From the NCBI RefSeq assembly GCF_042681825.1, contig NZ_JBHUGH010000038.1, positions 1-64,000 of the forward strand: 64,000 bases of DNA, written 5' to 3'. Made by a program: the position numbers and the translations under genes. The notes beneath the pieces are model-generated. The model was not told where the DNA came from, searched no databases, and saw only the letters and a list, made by a program, of their open reading frames with translations. Shown here in pieces: positions 7,654-15,726 of this stretch (positions are counted from its first letter, which is position 1; every line of letters begins with the position of its first letter). Source of the stretch: Halodurantibacterium flavum. Lineage in GTDB: Bacteria > Pseudomonadota > Alphaproteobacteria > Rhodobacterales > Rhodobacteraceae.

Positions 7654-8123
7654 ACGACAGAATGCTGGTTGCCATCGCCACGCTGGGTTCGGCGGCGCTT
7701 CTTGGGGGGGCGCTGCTTTTCCAGTATGTCGGCGGGCTTGCCCCCTGCCCCATGTGCCTTTGGCAACGCTGGCCGCATCTGGCGGCGATCCTGATCGGGC
7801 TGGTGGCGCTCGCGCTGCCCGCGCGGATATGGGCGGCGCTCGGAGCTGCCGCGGCGGCCACCACGGCCGGGCTTGGCGTCTATCACGCCGGGGTGGAACA
7901 GGGCTGGTGGCAGGGGCCGACCACCTGTACCGCGGCACCCATCGGGGGGCTCAGTTCGCAGGAACTGCTCGACCAGATCCTGAACGCGCCGCTGGTGCGC
8001 TGCGATGAGATCGCCTGGCAGTTTCTCGGTCTGTCGATGCCCGCCTGGAACGCGATCCTCTCGCTGGGGCTTGTGATGATCTGGGGCGCGGCCTTTGTTG
8101 CGCTTGGCAAACGCAGCGGCTGA
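7650..8123 (+). CDS. dsbB: Disulfide bond formation protein B (DsbB family)
   Basis: A 157-residue four-helix inner-membrane quinone reductase that would reoxidise a DsbA-type thiol oxidase. The first redox pair is CPMC in LAPCPMCLWQRWPH near residue 33. The second pair is the two cysteines of the second periplasmic loop, TTCTA near 92 and VRCDE near 117. QRWPH following CxxC resembles the quinone-binding Arg region. ATG overlaps the stop of the upstream VTT protein. No dsbA is adjacent. Confidence 0.93.
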   Translation: MNDRMLVAIATLGSAALLGGALLFQYVGGLAPCPMCLWQRWPHLAAILIGLVALALPARIWAALGAAAAATTAGLGVYHAGVEQGWWQGPTTCTAAPIGGLSSQELLDQILNAPLVRCDEIAWQFLGLSMPAWNAILSLGLVMIWGAAFVALGKRSG

Positions 8124-8135
8124 AGGGGACCTCGG

Positions 8136-9074
8136 ATGGGAAAAACCGGCGGAAAAACCTGCATTTTGATCGGCGCGCCTGTCGATGCGGGTCAAAAGGT
8201 TGCAGGCTGCATCATGGGGCCGGCCGCCTATCGCACCGCCGGGTTGATGCGCGCGCTGAAGGACCTTGGCCATGATCCCTGCGACGCAGGCGATGTCGTA
8301 CCTGCAGAGCGGCGGCCGCTCACCACCACGAACGCCGCCGTTCACTCCCTGCCCGAGGTCGTCGCCTGGACCGAGGCGCTGGCCCGCGCCGGCCAGGATG
8401 CGATGAAGCGGGGGATGCCGATCTTCATGGGGGGCGATCACAGCCTCTCGCTCGGCTCTGTCGCCGGGGTCGCCGCCCACGCCGCCGAGGTCGGGCGCCC
8501 GCTTTTCGTGCTCTGGCTGGATGCCCATTCCGATTTTCATACGCCGGAAACGACGCAGTCGGGAAATCTTCACGGCACGCCCGTGGCTTATCTGGCGGGG
8601 CGCAGCGGTTTTGATGTTTTCCCACCCTTCCCCGCCGCCGTTCCTGCAGAGAACATCTGCCTGTTCGGCATCCGCTCGGTCGACCCAGAGGAACATGCCG
8701 CCCTGCTGACGCATGAGATCGAGATCAACGACATGCGGGTGCTGGATGAACGCGGCGTCGTCGCCCCCCTGCGGGAGTTCCTGCTGCGGGTCGAGGCAGC
8801 GGGCGGGCTGCTGCATGTGTCGCTCGACGTGGACTTCCTCGATCCCTCGGTCGCGCCGGCGGTAGGGACGACAGTTCCCGGCGGCACCACATTCCGCGAA
8901 GCGCATCTGGTGATGGAGCTTTTGCACGAAAGCGGGCTGGTCACCTCTCTCGATCTGGTGGAACTGAATCCCTTTCTGGACGAACGTGGCCGGACCGCGC
9001 GACTGATGGTCGATCTTGTGGCAAGCCTGATGGGCCGCAAGGTGTTCGACAGGCCCACCCGGGTCTTTGCCTGA
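8136..9074 (+). CDS. rocF: Arginase
   Basis: A ureohydrolase of 312 residues that hydrolyses arginine to ornithine and urea. Manganese ligands are visible in the canonical motifs: MGGDHSLSLGS near residue 99, WLDAHSDFH near 127 (DAHxD with HGTP following) and SLDVDFLDPSVAP near 229 (SxDxDxxDP). The overall length and the C-terminal DLVELNPFLDE support arginase over agmatinase. It begins 12 bases after dsbB, so it may share its transcript. The stop is five bases from the convergent usg gene. No ornithine cyclodeaminase or urease genes are visible nearby. Confidence 0.92.
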   Translation: MGKTGGKTCILIGAPVDAGQKVAGCIMGPAAYRTAGLMRALKDLGHDPCDAGDVVPAERRPLTTTNAAVHSLPEVVAWTEALARAGQDAMKRGMPIFMGGDHSLSLGSVAGVAAHAAEVGRPLFVLWLDAHSDFHTPETTQSGNLHGTPVAYLAGRSGFDVFPPFPAAVPAENICLFGIRSVDPEEHAALLTHEIEINDMRVLDERGVVAPLREFLLRVEAAGGLLHVSLDVDFLDPSVAPAVGTTVPGGTTFREAHLVMELLHESGLVTSLDLVELNPFLDERGRTARLMVDLVASLMGRKVFDRPTRVFA

Positions 9075-9079
9075 CTATC

Positions 9080-9349
9080 TTAGTGCAGCGTAAATTCGCC
9101 CACCACATTGCGCCATTCCCCGGGGCTGATCATCTTGCGATGCGTGAAACGCACGGAATGGAGCGGCCCCTCGATCTGGTCCTGCCAGAACTCGATGAAG
9201 CGGAACAGCCGAGGATAATCCGGGGCAAGGTCATAGTCCTGCCAGACAAAGCTGTTCAGGACATGGCGATAATCGGGCATCCGATAGAAAAACTCTGCCG
9301 TGGTAAGCCCGTAACCCCGCAGCATGAGACCCGTTTCCTGTGCAGTCAT
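9080..9349 (-). CDS. usg: Usg family protein
   Basis: An 89-residue protein whose core, LRGYGLTTAEFFYRMPDY, WQDYDLAPDYP, FWQDQIEGPLHSVR, matches the small Usg family first noted beside trp genes in Caulobacter. Its biochemical role is unknown. The ATG at 9349 has GAGAGG upstream; the 27-base longer frame starts in a poor context. It faces arginase with a five-base gap. Confidence 0.88.
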   Translation of the reverse strand: MTAQETGLMLRGYGLTTAEFFYRMPDYRHVLNSFVWQDYDLAPDYPRLFRFIEFWQDQIEGPLHSVRFTHRKMISPGEWRNVVGEFTLH

Positions 9350-9464
9350 ACCAACCTCTCTGCTTCTTCTTTTCATCAGAATGACACAGGCGCGTTAGTT
9401 TTCAATTAAAACAGTATGTTAGCACTCGCACCCTTTGGCTGCCGATCTGGGCGGGCGCATAGGA

Positions 9465-9494
9465 TTGCACCCAGCAGTTGGGATGGGCTATAGT
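9465..9494 (+). promoter_or_regulatory. Candidate sigma-70-type promoter for gyrA
   Basis: TTGCAC at 9465-9470 and TATAGT at 9489-9494 with an 18-base spacer lie 45 bases upstream of the GTG start of gyrA. Confidence 0.45.
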
Positions 9495-9538
9495 GCCCCC
9501 AACTAAATCTAGAGACCCGCAGAAAAGGCGAGAGCAAC

Positions 9539-12301
9539 GTGAGCGACCGGCCCGAACCCCCTGATAACACGGATGAAACGGCCCCCGAGCGTCCGCAGCA
9601 TGAAGGGCCGACGATCTCCATCGCCGAGGAAATGAAGGCCTCCTATCTCGACTACGCGATGAGCGTGATCGTGAGCCGGGCGATTCCCGATCTCCGCGAC
9701 GGACTGAAACCGGTGCATCGGCGCATTCTTTATGCGATGCATGAAACCGGCAACACGCATGACAAGCCTTACCGCAAATCGGCACGCCCCGTGGGCGATA
9801 CGATGGGGAAATATCACCCCCACGGTGACGGTGCCCTTTATGACGCGCTGGTGCGGATGGCCCAGCCCTTTTCGATGTCGCTGAAGCTGCTCGACGGTCA
9901 GGGCAACTTCGGCTCGATGGACGGCGATTCAGCGGCGGCCATGCGGTATACCGAGGTGCGGATGGACAAGCCCGCCGCCTTTCTTCTTGCCGATATCGAA
10001 AAGGACACGGTCGATTTTCAGGACAACTATGACGGCAAGGACCAGGAACCGACTGTCCTTCCGGCGCGGTTTCCGAACATGCTGGTCAATGGCGCGGGCG
10101 GCATCGCCGTCGGTATGGCGACGAACATCCCGCCGCATAACCTGGGTGAGGTGATCGACGCGACCAAGGCGCTGATCCGCAATCCGGATCTGAGCAGCGA
10201 AGAGCTCATGGAATACATCCCGGCTCCGGATTTTCCGACCGGCGGCGTGATCCTCGGGCGTTCGGGTGCGCGCAAGGCTTATCTGGAGGGGCGTGGATCG
10301 GTCGTCATCCGCGCCAAAACCCGGGTCGAGGAAATCCGCAAGGACCGCTACGCGATCATCGTGGATGAGATCCCGTATCAGGTCAACAAGGCCGCGATGA
10401 TCGAAAAGATCGCCGAGATGGTCCGCGACAAGCGGATCGAGGGCGTGGCCCATGTGCAGGACGAATCCGACCGGATCGGGGTGCGCGTGGTGGTCGAGCT
10501 CAAGCGCGACGCGACACCGGATGTGGTTCTGAACCAGCTTTACCGCTTTACCCCAATGCAGACCTCGTTCGGTTGCAACATGCTGGCGCTCAACGGGGGC
10601 CGGCCGGAACAGTTGACGCTGCGCGATTTTCTTACCCACTTCCTTAACTTCCGCGAAGAGGTCGTGGCGCGGCGCACCGCGTTCGAGTTGCGCAAGGCCC
10701 GCGAGCGCAGCCATATCCTGTGCGGTCTGGCGGTGGCCGTGTCGAATGTCGATGAGGTCGTGGCCACCATCCGCGCCTCGGCCGATCCCGCAGAGGCGCG
10801 CGAAAAGCTGATGACGCGGCGCTGGCCCGCCCATGACATCGCGGAATACATCCAGCTGATCGACGATCCGAGCCACCGGATGAACGATGACGGGACCTAT
10901 AACCTCTCGGAGGCACAGGCCCGCGCCATCCTCGAACTTCGCCTGCAGCGCCTGACCGCGATGGGGGTCAAGGAAGTCACGGATGAGCTTCAGGAACTGG
11001 CGGCCAAGATCCGCGACTATCTCGACATCCTGCGGTCGCGCGAACGGATCATGGGGATCATCACCGACGAACTCGACGAGGTGCGCGCCGCACATGCCGT
11101 ACCTCGCCGCACCGAGATCGCCGACTGGGCGGGCGACCTGGATGACGAAGACCTGATCGAGCGCGAAGACATGGTCGTCACCGTGACCTCTGGCGGCTAT
11201 ATCAAGCGCACCTCGCTGGCCGAGTTCCGCGCCCAACGCCGCGGGGGCAAGGGCCTTGCGGGGATGACCACCAAGGAAGACGATGTGGTGACGACGCTTT
11301 TCGTCGCCAACACCCACACCCAGCTTCTGTTCTTCACCACCGACGGGATGGTCTACAAGCTCAAGACCTGGCGGCTGCCGCTTGCGGGGCGCAACGCCCG
11401 GGGCAAGGCAATCGTCAACATCCTGCCCATTGAAACCGGCGTTTCGATTGCGGCGATCATGCCCGTCGACGTGCCCGAGACCGACTGGGAGAACCTGCAG
11501 ATCGTCTTTGCCACCTCGGATGGGGACGTTCGGCGCAACGCGCTGTCGGATTTCACCAACGTCATGCGCAATGGCAAGATCGCAATGAAGCTGCCCGAGG
11601 GTGTGAGCCTGGTGAACGCGCGCATCGCGGATGAGAATGACGATGTGATGCTCGTTACCGCATTGGGGCGCGCCATCCGCTTCCCCAGCACGGATGTCCG
11701 CGTCTTCAAGGGCCGGGACTCCACCGGCGTGCGCGGCATCCGTCTGGGCGACGATGACCGGGTGGTGTCGATGGCGGTGATCCGCCACTTCAACGCGACC
11801 CCCGAGGAACGTGCCGCCTATCTCAAGATGCGCCGGGCGGCCGAAGGGGCGCTCGACGACGGCGCCGAGGCCGATGAGGACGAAGAAGCGGTCGAGGCGG
11901 GTCAGCTTTCGCTGGAGCGTTATGCACAGATGTCGGCGGCCGAGGATCTGATCCTCACCATCACCGCGCGCGGCACCGGCAAGCTGTCCTCCAGCCATGG
12001 CTATCCCGTGCGCGGACGTGGCGGTCAGGGCGTGATGGCGATGGACAAGGCGATGCGCGGCGGCCCGCTGGTTGCGGCCTTCCCCGTGGATCTGGGCGAC
12101 CAGATCATGCTTGCCACCTCGACCGGGCAGTCGATCCGCGTGCCTGTGCAGGGGATCTCGTTCCGTTCGCGCAGCGCCGGCGGGGTCAAGGTGTTCAACA
12201 CGGGCCCCGATGAGGTCGTGGTGTCCGTCGCCCGGATCGCCGAACAGGGCGTGGATGAGGTGGTCAGCGAGATCGGCGGCGAAGAGGGTGGCGAGGCTTG
12301 A
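9539..12301 (+). CDS. gyrA: DNA gyrase subunit A
   Basis: A 920-residue type IIA topoisomerase breakage-reunion subunit. KPVHRRILYAM, the catalytic-tyrosine motif AMRYTEVRM near residue 135, and the quinolone pocket HPHGDGALYDALVRM near 90 are clear. The C-terminal beta-propeller carries the diagnostic GyrA box QRRGGKG near 561, which separates it from ParC. An acidic insert (about residues 775-790, rich in Asp/Glu) interrupts the propeller, as often seen in alphaproteobacteria. The position equal to Ser83 of E. coli is Gly, while Asp87 is kept. It starts with GTG at 9539; trmFO follows on the same strand. Confidence 0.98.
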   Translation: MSDRPEPPDNTDETAPERPQHEGPTISIAEEMKASYLDYAMSVIVSRAIPDLRDGLKPVHRRILYAMHETGNTHDKPYRKSARPVGDTMGKYHPHGDGALYDALVRMAQPFSMSLKLLDGQGNFGSMDGDSAAAMRYTEVRMDKPAAFLLADIEKDTVDFQDNYDGKDQEPTVLPARFPNMLVNGAGGIAVGMATNIPPHNLGEVIDATKALIRNPDLSSEELMEYIPAPDFPTGGVILGRSGARKAYLEGRGSVVIRAKTRVEEIRKDRYAIIVDEIPYQVNKAAMIEKIAEMVRDKRIEGVAHVQDESDRIGVRVVVELKRDATPDVVLNQLYRFTPMQTSFGCNMLALNGGRPEQLTLRDFLTHFLNFREEVVARRTAFELRKARERSHILCGLAVAVSNVDEVVATIRASADPAEAREKLMTRRWPAHDIAEYIQLIDDPSHRMNDDGTYNLSEAQARAILELRLQRLTAMGVKEVTDELQELAAKIRDYLDILRSRERIMGIITDELDEVRAAHAVPRRTEIADWAGDLDDEDLIEREDMVVTVTSGGYIKRTSLAEFRAQRRGGKGLAGMTTKEDDVVTTLFVANTHTQLLFFTTDGMVYKLKTWRLPLAGRNARGKAIVNILPIETGVSIAAIMPVDVPETDWENLQIVFATSDGDVRRNALSDFTNVMRNGKIAMKLPEGVSLVNARIADENDDVMLVTALGRAIRFPSTDVRVFKGRDSTGVRGIRLGDDDRVVSMAVIRHFNATPEERAAYLKMRRAAEGALDDGAEADEDEEAVEAGQLSLERYAQMSAAEDLILTITARGTGKLSSSHGYPVRGRGGQGVMAMDKAMRGGPLVAAFPVDLGDQIMLATSTGQSIRVPVQGISFRSRSAGGVKVFNTGPDEVVVSVARIAEQGVDEVVSEIGGEEGGEA

Positions 12302-12332
12302 TCGCCTCGCCGGCCCCCGTTAAATGCAGGCC

Positions 12333-13685
12333 ATGACAAACACCCTACATATTGTCGGGGGCGGCATGGCCGGCTCCGAGGCTGCCTGGCAGGCCGCAGA
12401 GGCCGGCATCCCGGTTGTGATCCATGAGATGCGGCCAAAGGTCGGAACCTTTGCCCATCAGACCGGCAATCTGGCCGAGATGGTCTGCTCCAACTCTTTC
12501 CGCTCGGATGACGACGAACAGAACGCCGTCGGCCTGCTGCATTGGGAAATGCGGGCGGCGGGCGGGCTGATCATGGCGATGGCCGATGCGCATTCCCTCC
12601 CCGCCGGGGGGGCGCTGGCCGTCGACCGGGAGGCCTTTGCCGAGGCGGTGACGGCGCGGCTGCGCGCGCATCCGAATGTGAGGGTAGAGGCCGGAGAGAT
12701 CACGGCACTTCCGGCCGAGGGCCACTGGATCATCGCGACGGGCCCCCTCACCTCGGGCGCGCTGGCCGAAGCGATCCGCGCCGAAACCGGCTCGGAAAGC
12801 CTCGCCTTCTTCGACGCAATCGCCCCTATCGTCTATACCGAGAGCATCGACATGTCGGTGGCCTGGGCGCAGTCGCGTTACGACAAGGGCGAAACCGAGG
12901 AGGAACGCACCGCCTATCTCAACTGCCCTATGACCCGGGATCAGTATGAGGCGTTCATCGACGCCATCCTCGCCGCCGACAAGACCGAGTTCAAACCCGG
13001 TGAGACCGCGGGCTATTTCGACGGCTGCCTGCCGATCGAAGTCATGGCAGAGCGGGGGCGCGAGACCCTGCGCTTTGGCCCGATGAAGCCCGTCGGGCTG
13101 ACGAACGCGCATCAGCCGGATGTGAAACCCTATGCGGTGGTGCAACTGCGGCGGGACAACAAGCTGGGCACGCTTTACAATATCGTCGGCTTCCAGACCA
13201 AGATGAAGTATGGCGCGCAGACCGAGGTCTTTCGCCTGATCCCGGGGCTTGAGAACGCTCAATTCGCGCGTCTGGGCGGGATACATCGCAATACCTTCCT
13301 CAATTCTCCCACACTGCTCGACGATCAGATGCGGTTGCGTTCGCGCCCGCATATCCGCTTTGCGGGGCAGATCACGGGTGTTGAAGGCTATGTCGAAAGC
13401 GCCGCGATGGGGCTACTGGCCGGCCGGCTTGCCGCGGGCGATATCCTTGGGCGTCCGATAACGCCCCCGCCCCCGGAAACCGCGATGGGGGCACTGGTGA
13501 CGCATATCACCGGCGGGGCCGAGGCAAAGACCTTTCAGCCGATGAACGTCAACTTCGGCCTTTTCCCTGCGATTGACGCCAAGGGCGGGCGCCGCGGGCG
13601 CAAGGACCGGTACAAGGCCTATACCGACCGCGCAAAGGCTGCCTTTTCCGAGTGGCTGGGACAGGCTGCGCGGGATGCCGCCTGA
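12333..13685 (+). CDS. trmFO: Folate-dependent tRNA m5U54 methyltransferase TrmFO
   Basis: An FAD enzyme of about 450 residues that uses methylenetetrahydrofolate to methylate U54 in the T-loop of tRNAs. The N-terminal LHIVGGGMAGSEAAWQ is the FAD-binding site. HEMRP, EMVCSNSFRSDD near residue 52 and YFDGCLPIEVMAERG near 225 (with the conserved Cys) are diagnostic. The ATG at 12333 matches the usual start just before the dinucleotide fold; an ATG at 12324 would add three residues. The end overlaps the start of gluQ by 11 bases, linking two tRNA-modifying enzymes. Confidence 0.96.
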   Translation: MTNTLHIVGGGMAGSEAAWQAAEAGIPVVIHEMRPKVGTFAHQTGNLAEMVCSNSFRSDDDEQNAVGLLHWEMRAAGGLIMAMADAHSLPAGGALAVDREAFAEAVTARLRAHPNVRVEAGEITALPAEGHWIIATGPLTSGALAEAIRAETGSESLAFFDAIAPIVYTESIDMSVAWAQSRYDKGETEEERTAYLNCPMTRDQYEAFIDAILAADKTEFKPGETAGYFDGCLPIEVMAERGRETLRFGPMKPVGLTNAHQPDVKPYAVVQLRRDNKLGTLYNIVGFQTKMKYGAQTEVFRLIPGLENAQFARLGGIHRNTFLNSPTLLDDQMRLRSRPHIRFAGQITGVEGYVESAAMGLLAGRLAAGDILGRPITPPPPETAMGALVTHITGGAEAKTFQPMNVNFGLFPAIDAKGGRRGRKDRYKAYTDRAKAAFSEWLGQAARDAA

Positions 13686-14520
13686 GTACCGGACGCGGTT
13701 TGCACCCTCGCCCACCGGGTTCCTGCATCTTGGCCACGCCTGTTCCGCCCTGACGGCGTGGGATCGGGCACAGGCCGCAGGGGGCAGCTTTCTGCTGCGG
13801 ATCGAGGATATCGACCGCCCCAGATGCCGCCCGGAATATGAGCGTGCGATCGAGGAAGACCTCGGCTGGCTCGGCCTGAGCTGGCCCCGTCCCCTGCGCC
13901 AATCGGAACGGCTGCCCGAATATCGCCGTGCGGTTGACCGGCTTTCGGCGACGGCGCTCACCTATCCGTGCCGGTGCACCAGAGGCGACATCCGCGCCGC
14001 CCTCTCCGCGCCACAGGAAGGGGTTGCATGGGGGCCGGACGGACTGATCTATCCCGGAACCTGCCGCGGCCGCACCATGGCCGAGGCCGGGCCGCAGGAT
14101 GCCATCCGGCTCGATATGGCGCGGGCTGTCGCGCATCTGCCCCGGACCGGGTTTCAGGAAAACGGTCCATTGCAGTCGGGCTGGCACGCGCTCGACGCCG
14201 ACTATCTGGTCAATGGGGTCGGCGATGTGGTTCTGGCGCGGCGCGACATCGGCACCTCCTATCACATCGCCGTGGTGGTGGACGACGCGGCGCAGGGCAT
14301 CACCGAGGTCGTGCGCGGCGCCGACCTGTTCGACGCCACCGTGATCCACCGTTTGCTGCAGGTGTTGCTGGGTTTCCCGCAACCCGACTACTGTCACCAT
14401 CCGCTCGTGCGCGATGAGGCTGGCAAGCGGCTTGCCAAGCGCGACGATGCGCGTGCCATCCGGGCCTATCGGGCCGAAGGCGCCTCGCCCGACGATATCC
14501 GGCGGATGGCGGGGCTATAG
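13675..14520 (+). CDS. gluQ: Glutamyl-Q tRNA(Asp) synthetase
   Basis: A truncated glutamyl-tRNA synthetase paralogue of 281 residues that attaches glutamate to queuosine-34 of tRNA-Asp. RFAPSPTGFLHLGHA is the HIGH-type motif and KRLAKRDDA near residue 244 is the KMSKS-type motif. The zinc site is visible as CRC near residue 100 followed by IYPGTC near 119. The anticodon-binding domain of GluRS is missing, as expected for the family. The start lies inside the end of trmFO, and the stop overlaps that of the convergent hisI by six bases. Confidence 0.94.
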   Translation: MPPEYRTRFAPSPTGFLHLGHACSALTAWDRAQAAGGSFLLRIEDIDRPRCRPEYERAIEEDLGWLGLSWPRPLRQSERLPEYRRAVDRLSATALTYPCRCTRGDIRAALSAPQEGVAWGPDGLIYPGTCRGRTMAEAGPQDAIRLDMARAVAHLPRTGFQENGPLQSGWHALDADYLVNGVGDVVLARRDIGTSYHIAVVVDDAAQGITEVVRGADLFDATVIHRLLQVLLGFPQPDYCHHPLVRDEAGKRLAKRDDARAIRAYRAEGASPDDIRRMAGL

Positions 14521-14871
14521 GGGCTGCATGATCTCCACCTCGGCACCCTCGCGGATCGCGGTGTAAAAGCAGCTGCGCCGGTTGGTGTGGCAGGCGGGTC
14601 CGGTCTGATCCACCAGCAAAAGGAGGCAGTCCCGGTCGCAATCGACCCGCATCTCGATCAGGGTCTGGACATGGCCCGATGTTTCGCCCTTGGCCCAGAA
14701 CGACTGGCGCGAGCGGGACCAGTAGGTCACCCGGCCCGTGTCCAGCGTACGCGCAACGGCATCCGCATTCATCCACGCGACCATCAGAACCTCGCCCGTC
14801 GCATGGTCCTGCGCGACCGCCGGGATCAGCCCGTTCGCATCATAACGCAGGGTTGCGGGATCGAAGGACAT
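14515..14871 (-). CDS. hisI: Phosphoribosyl-AMP cyclohydrolase HisI
   Basis: A 118-residue monofunctional HisI, which opens the purine ring of phosphoribosyl-AMP in histidine synthesis. Motifs are VLMVAWMNADA near residue 28, YWSRSRQSFWAKGETSGH near 50, and metal-binding residues in VDCDRDCLLLLVDQTGPACHT near 77, followed by RSCFYT. No phosphoribosyl-ATP pyrophosphatase domain is fused. It stands alone, with no other his gene in view. Confidence 0.96.
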   Translation of the reverse strand: MSFDPATLRYDANGLIPAVAQDHATGEVLMVAWMNADAVARTLDTGRVTYWSRSRQSFWAKGETSGHVQTLIEMRVDCDRDCLLLLVDQTGPACHTNRRSCFYTAIREGAEVEIMQPL

Positions 14872-14948
14872 GGCTCACTCCTTTGCACGATGGCGGGCGC
14901 AGCCTATCTATGGCAAAAGCTCGGACAGGAAAAGCGAAAGGCCGCGCC

Positions 14949-15401
14949 ATGAGCACCGACAGCGATCTCATCAAGCTCTATTCCGGCCGCATTCTTGCGC
15001 TTGCCGCAGATATCCCCCTTGCCCGCCGGCTGGACGCCCCGATGGCGACCGTGCGCCGTCGCGCGCCGATCTGCGGCTCGACCATCACCGTGGACGTGGT
15101 GATGAAGGATGGCCGGGTGGCGGAATTCGGCCAGGATGTGAAGGCCTGCGCCCTGGGTCAGGCTGCGGCCTCGGTCGTCGGCGGCGCCATTCTGGGCCGC
15201 ACCAGGGCAGAGGTGGAAGAGGCCCGCGACCAGCTGGAGGCCATGTTGCGTTCGGGCGGACCCGCCCCCACCGCGCCTTTTGACGGGCTGGAGGTGCTGA
15301 TGCCGGCGCGAGACTACCGCAACCGGCACGATTCCATCATGCTTGCGCTTCAGGCCACCGCCGACGCAATGACCGAGGCCGAGGCCGCCGCCTGCGCCTG
15401 A
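14949..15401 (+). CDS. IscU/NifU N-terminal-like iron-sulfur scaffold protein
   Basis: A 150-residue protein resembling the NifU N-terminal/IscU fold. APICGSTITVDVVMKDGRVAEF near residue 39 supplies the first cysteine, and VKACALGQAAASVV near 66 the second. A third cysteine expected in a classical IscU is not in the usual place; only a C-terminal Cys (residue 149) remains. The protein may therefore be a variant scaffold, or bind metal differently. It is divergent from hisI across a 77-base gap and is followed by the terminator of an opposing small gene. The SUF or ISC operon is not in the window. Confidence 0.72.
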   Translation: MSTDSDLIKLYSGRILALAADIPLARRLDAPMATVRRRAPICGSTITVDVVMKDGRVAEFGQDVKACALGQAAASVVGGAILGRTRAEVEEARDQLEAMLRSGGPAPTAPFDGLEVLMPARDYRNRHDSIMLALQATADAMTEAEAAACA

Positions 15402-15410
15402 ACCTGTGGA

Positions 15411-15443
15411 AAAAAAAGCCGCCGGTCTCTCGGGACCGGCGGC
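15411..15443 (-). terminator. Strong rho-independent terminator, leftward
   Basis: GCCGCCGGTC at 15418-15427 and GACCGGCGGC at 15434-15443 form a perfect 10-base stem with a 6-base loop. On the minus strand the stem is followed by eight T residues (15410-15417 as A on plus). The U tract is only on the leftward side, so it ends transcription of the small gene at 15516-15638 rather than of the IscU-like gene. Confidence 0.88.
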
Positions 15444-15515
15444 AGGCAGGCGTCCATAAGGCGTGGGGCACCTTGGGCCGTCAGGCAGGCGGCACAAAGG
15501 ACGCGGGGCAGAACC

Positions 15516-15638
15516 TCAGAAAACTTCGGGCAGGTGCAGCGCTGCTATCAGCATTGCGACCAGCGAGACCACGCCGACCGCATCCGCCAGCAGAATGCCG
15601 GGCGCGCGGGTCAGGATGGATTTGATGTCACTGCGCAT
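15516..15638 (-). CDS. SOS-controlled 40-residue membrane protein (unrecognised)
   Basis: A short open frame starting ATG at 15638 with GGAG six bases upstream and ending TGA. The 40-residue product opens MRSDIKSILTRAPG, continues with one hydrophobic segment (about residues 14-35) and ends HLPEVF. An in-frame ATG at 15650 would add four residues. Two LexA-type boxes lie at 15662-15676 and 15699-15713, and a strong terminator lies 70 bases downstream, so it looks like an independent transcription unit after recG. I do not recognise the family. The architecture is like SidA of Caulobacter, a small SOS-induced inner-membrane cell-division inhibitor, but that is analogy only. Confidence 0.72.
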   Translation of the reverse strand: MRSDIKSILTRAPGILLADAVGVVSLVAMLIAALHLPEVF

Positions 15639-15661
15639 CTCAATCTCCATATCGCGAATCT

Positions 15662-15676
15662 GTTCCTTATTTGTTC
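15662..15676. promoter_or_regulatory. LexA (SOS) box, proximal
   Basis: GTTC at 15662-15665, seven bases, GTTC at 15673-15676. This is exactly the direct-repeat GTTC-N7-GTTC operator known for LexA of Rhodobacter and other alphaproteobacteria. It lies 24-38 bases upstream of the small membrane-protein start at 15638. Confidence 0.8.
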
Positions 15677-15698
15677 CATCTTCTTCACCGCCTGTAAA

Positions 15699-15713
15699 GA
15701 ACTTTATAGGAAC
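15699..15713. promoter_or_regulatory. LexA (SOS) box, distal, opposite orientation
   Basis: GAAC at 15699-15702, seven bases, GAAC at 15710-15713, the complement of GTTC-N7-GTTC. A further GAAC at 15720-15723 is spaced by six. A possible -35 element for the leftward gene (TTTACA on the minus strand, 15693-15698) sits between the two boxes, so bound LexA would cover the promoter. Confidence 0.78.
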
Positions 15714-15726
15714 ATCCGAGAACCTA

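Noticed and set aside
9419..9427. CIRCE-like half site TTAGCACTC upstream of gyrA
   Set aside because: The second inverted half (GAGTGCTAA after nine bases) is absent.
9929..11998. 689-residue frame antisense to gyrA
   Set aside because: The plus strand is unmistakably gyrA; the antisense frame is His/Arg/Asp-rich, as expected for a GC-rich shadow.
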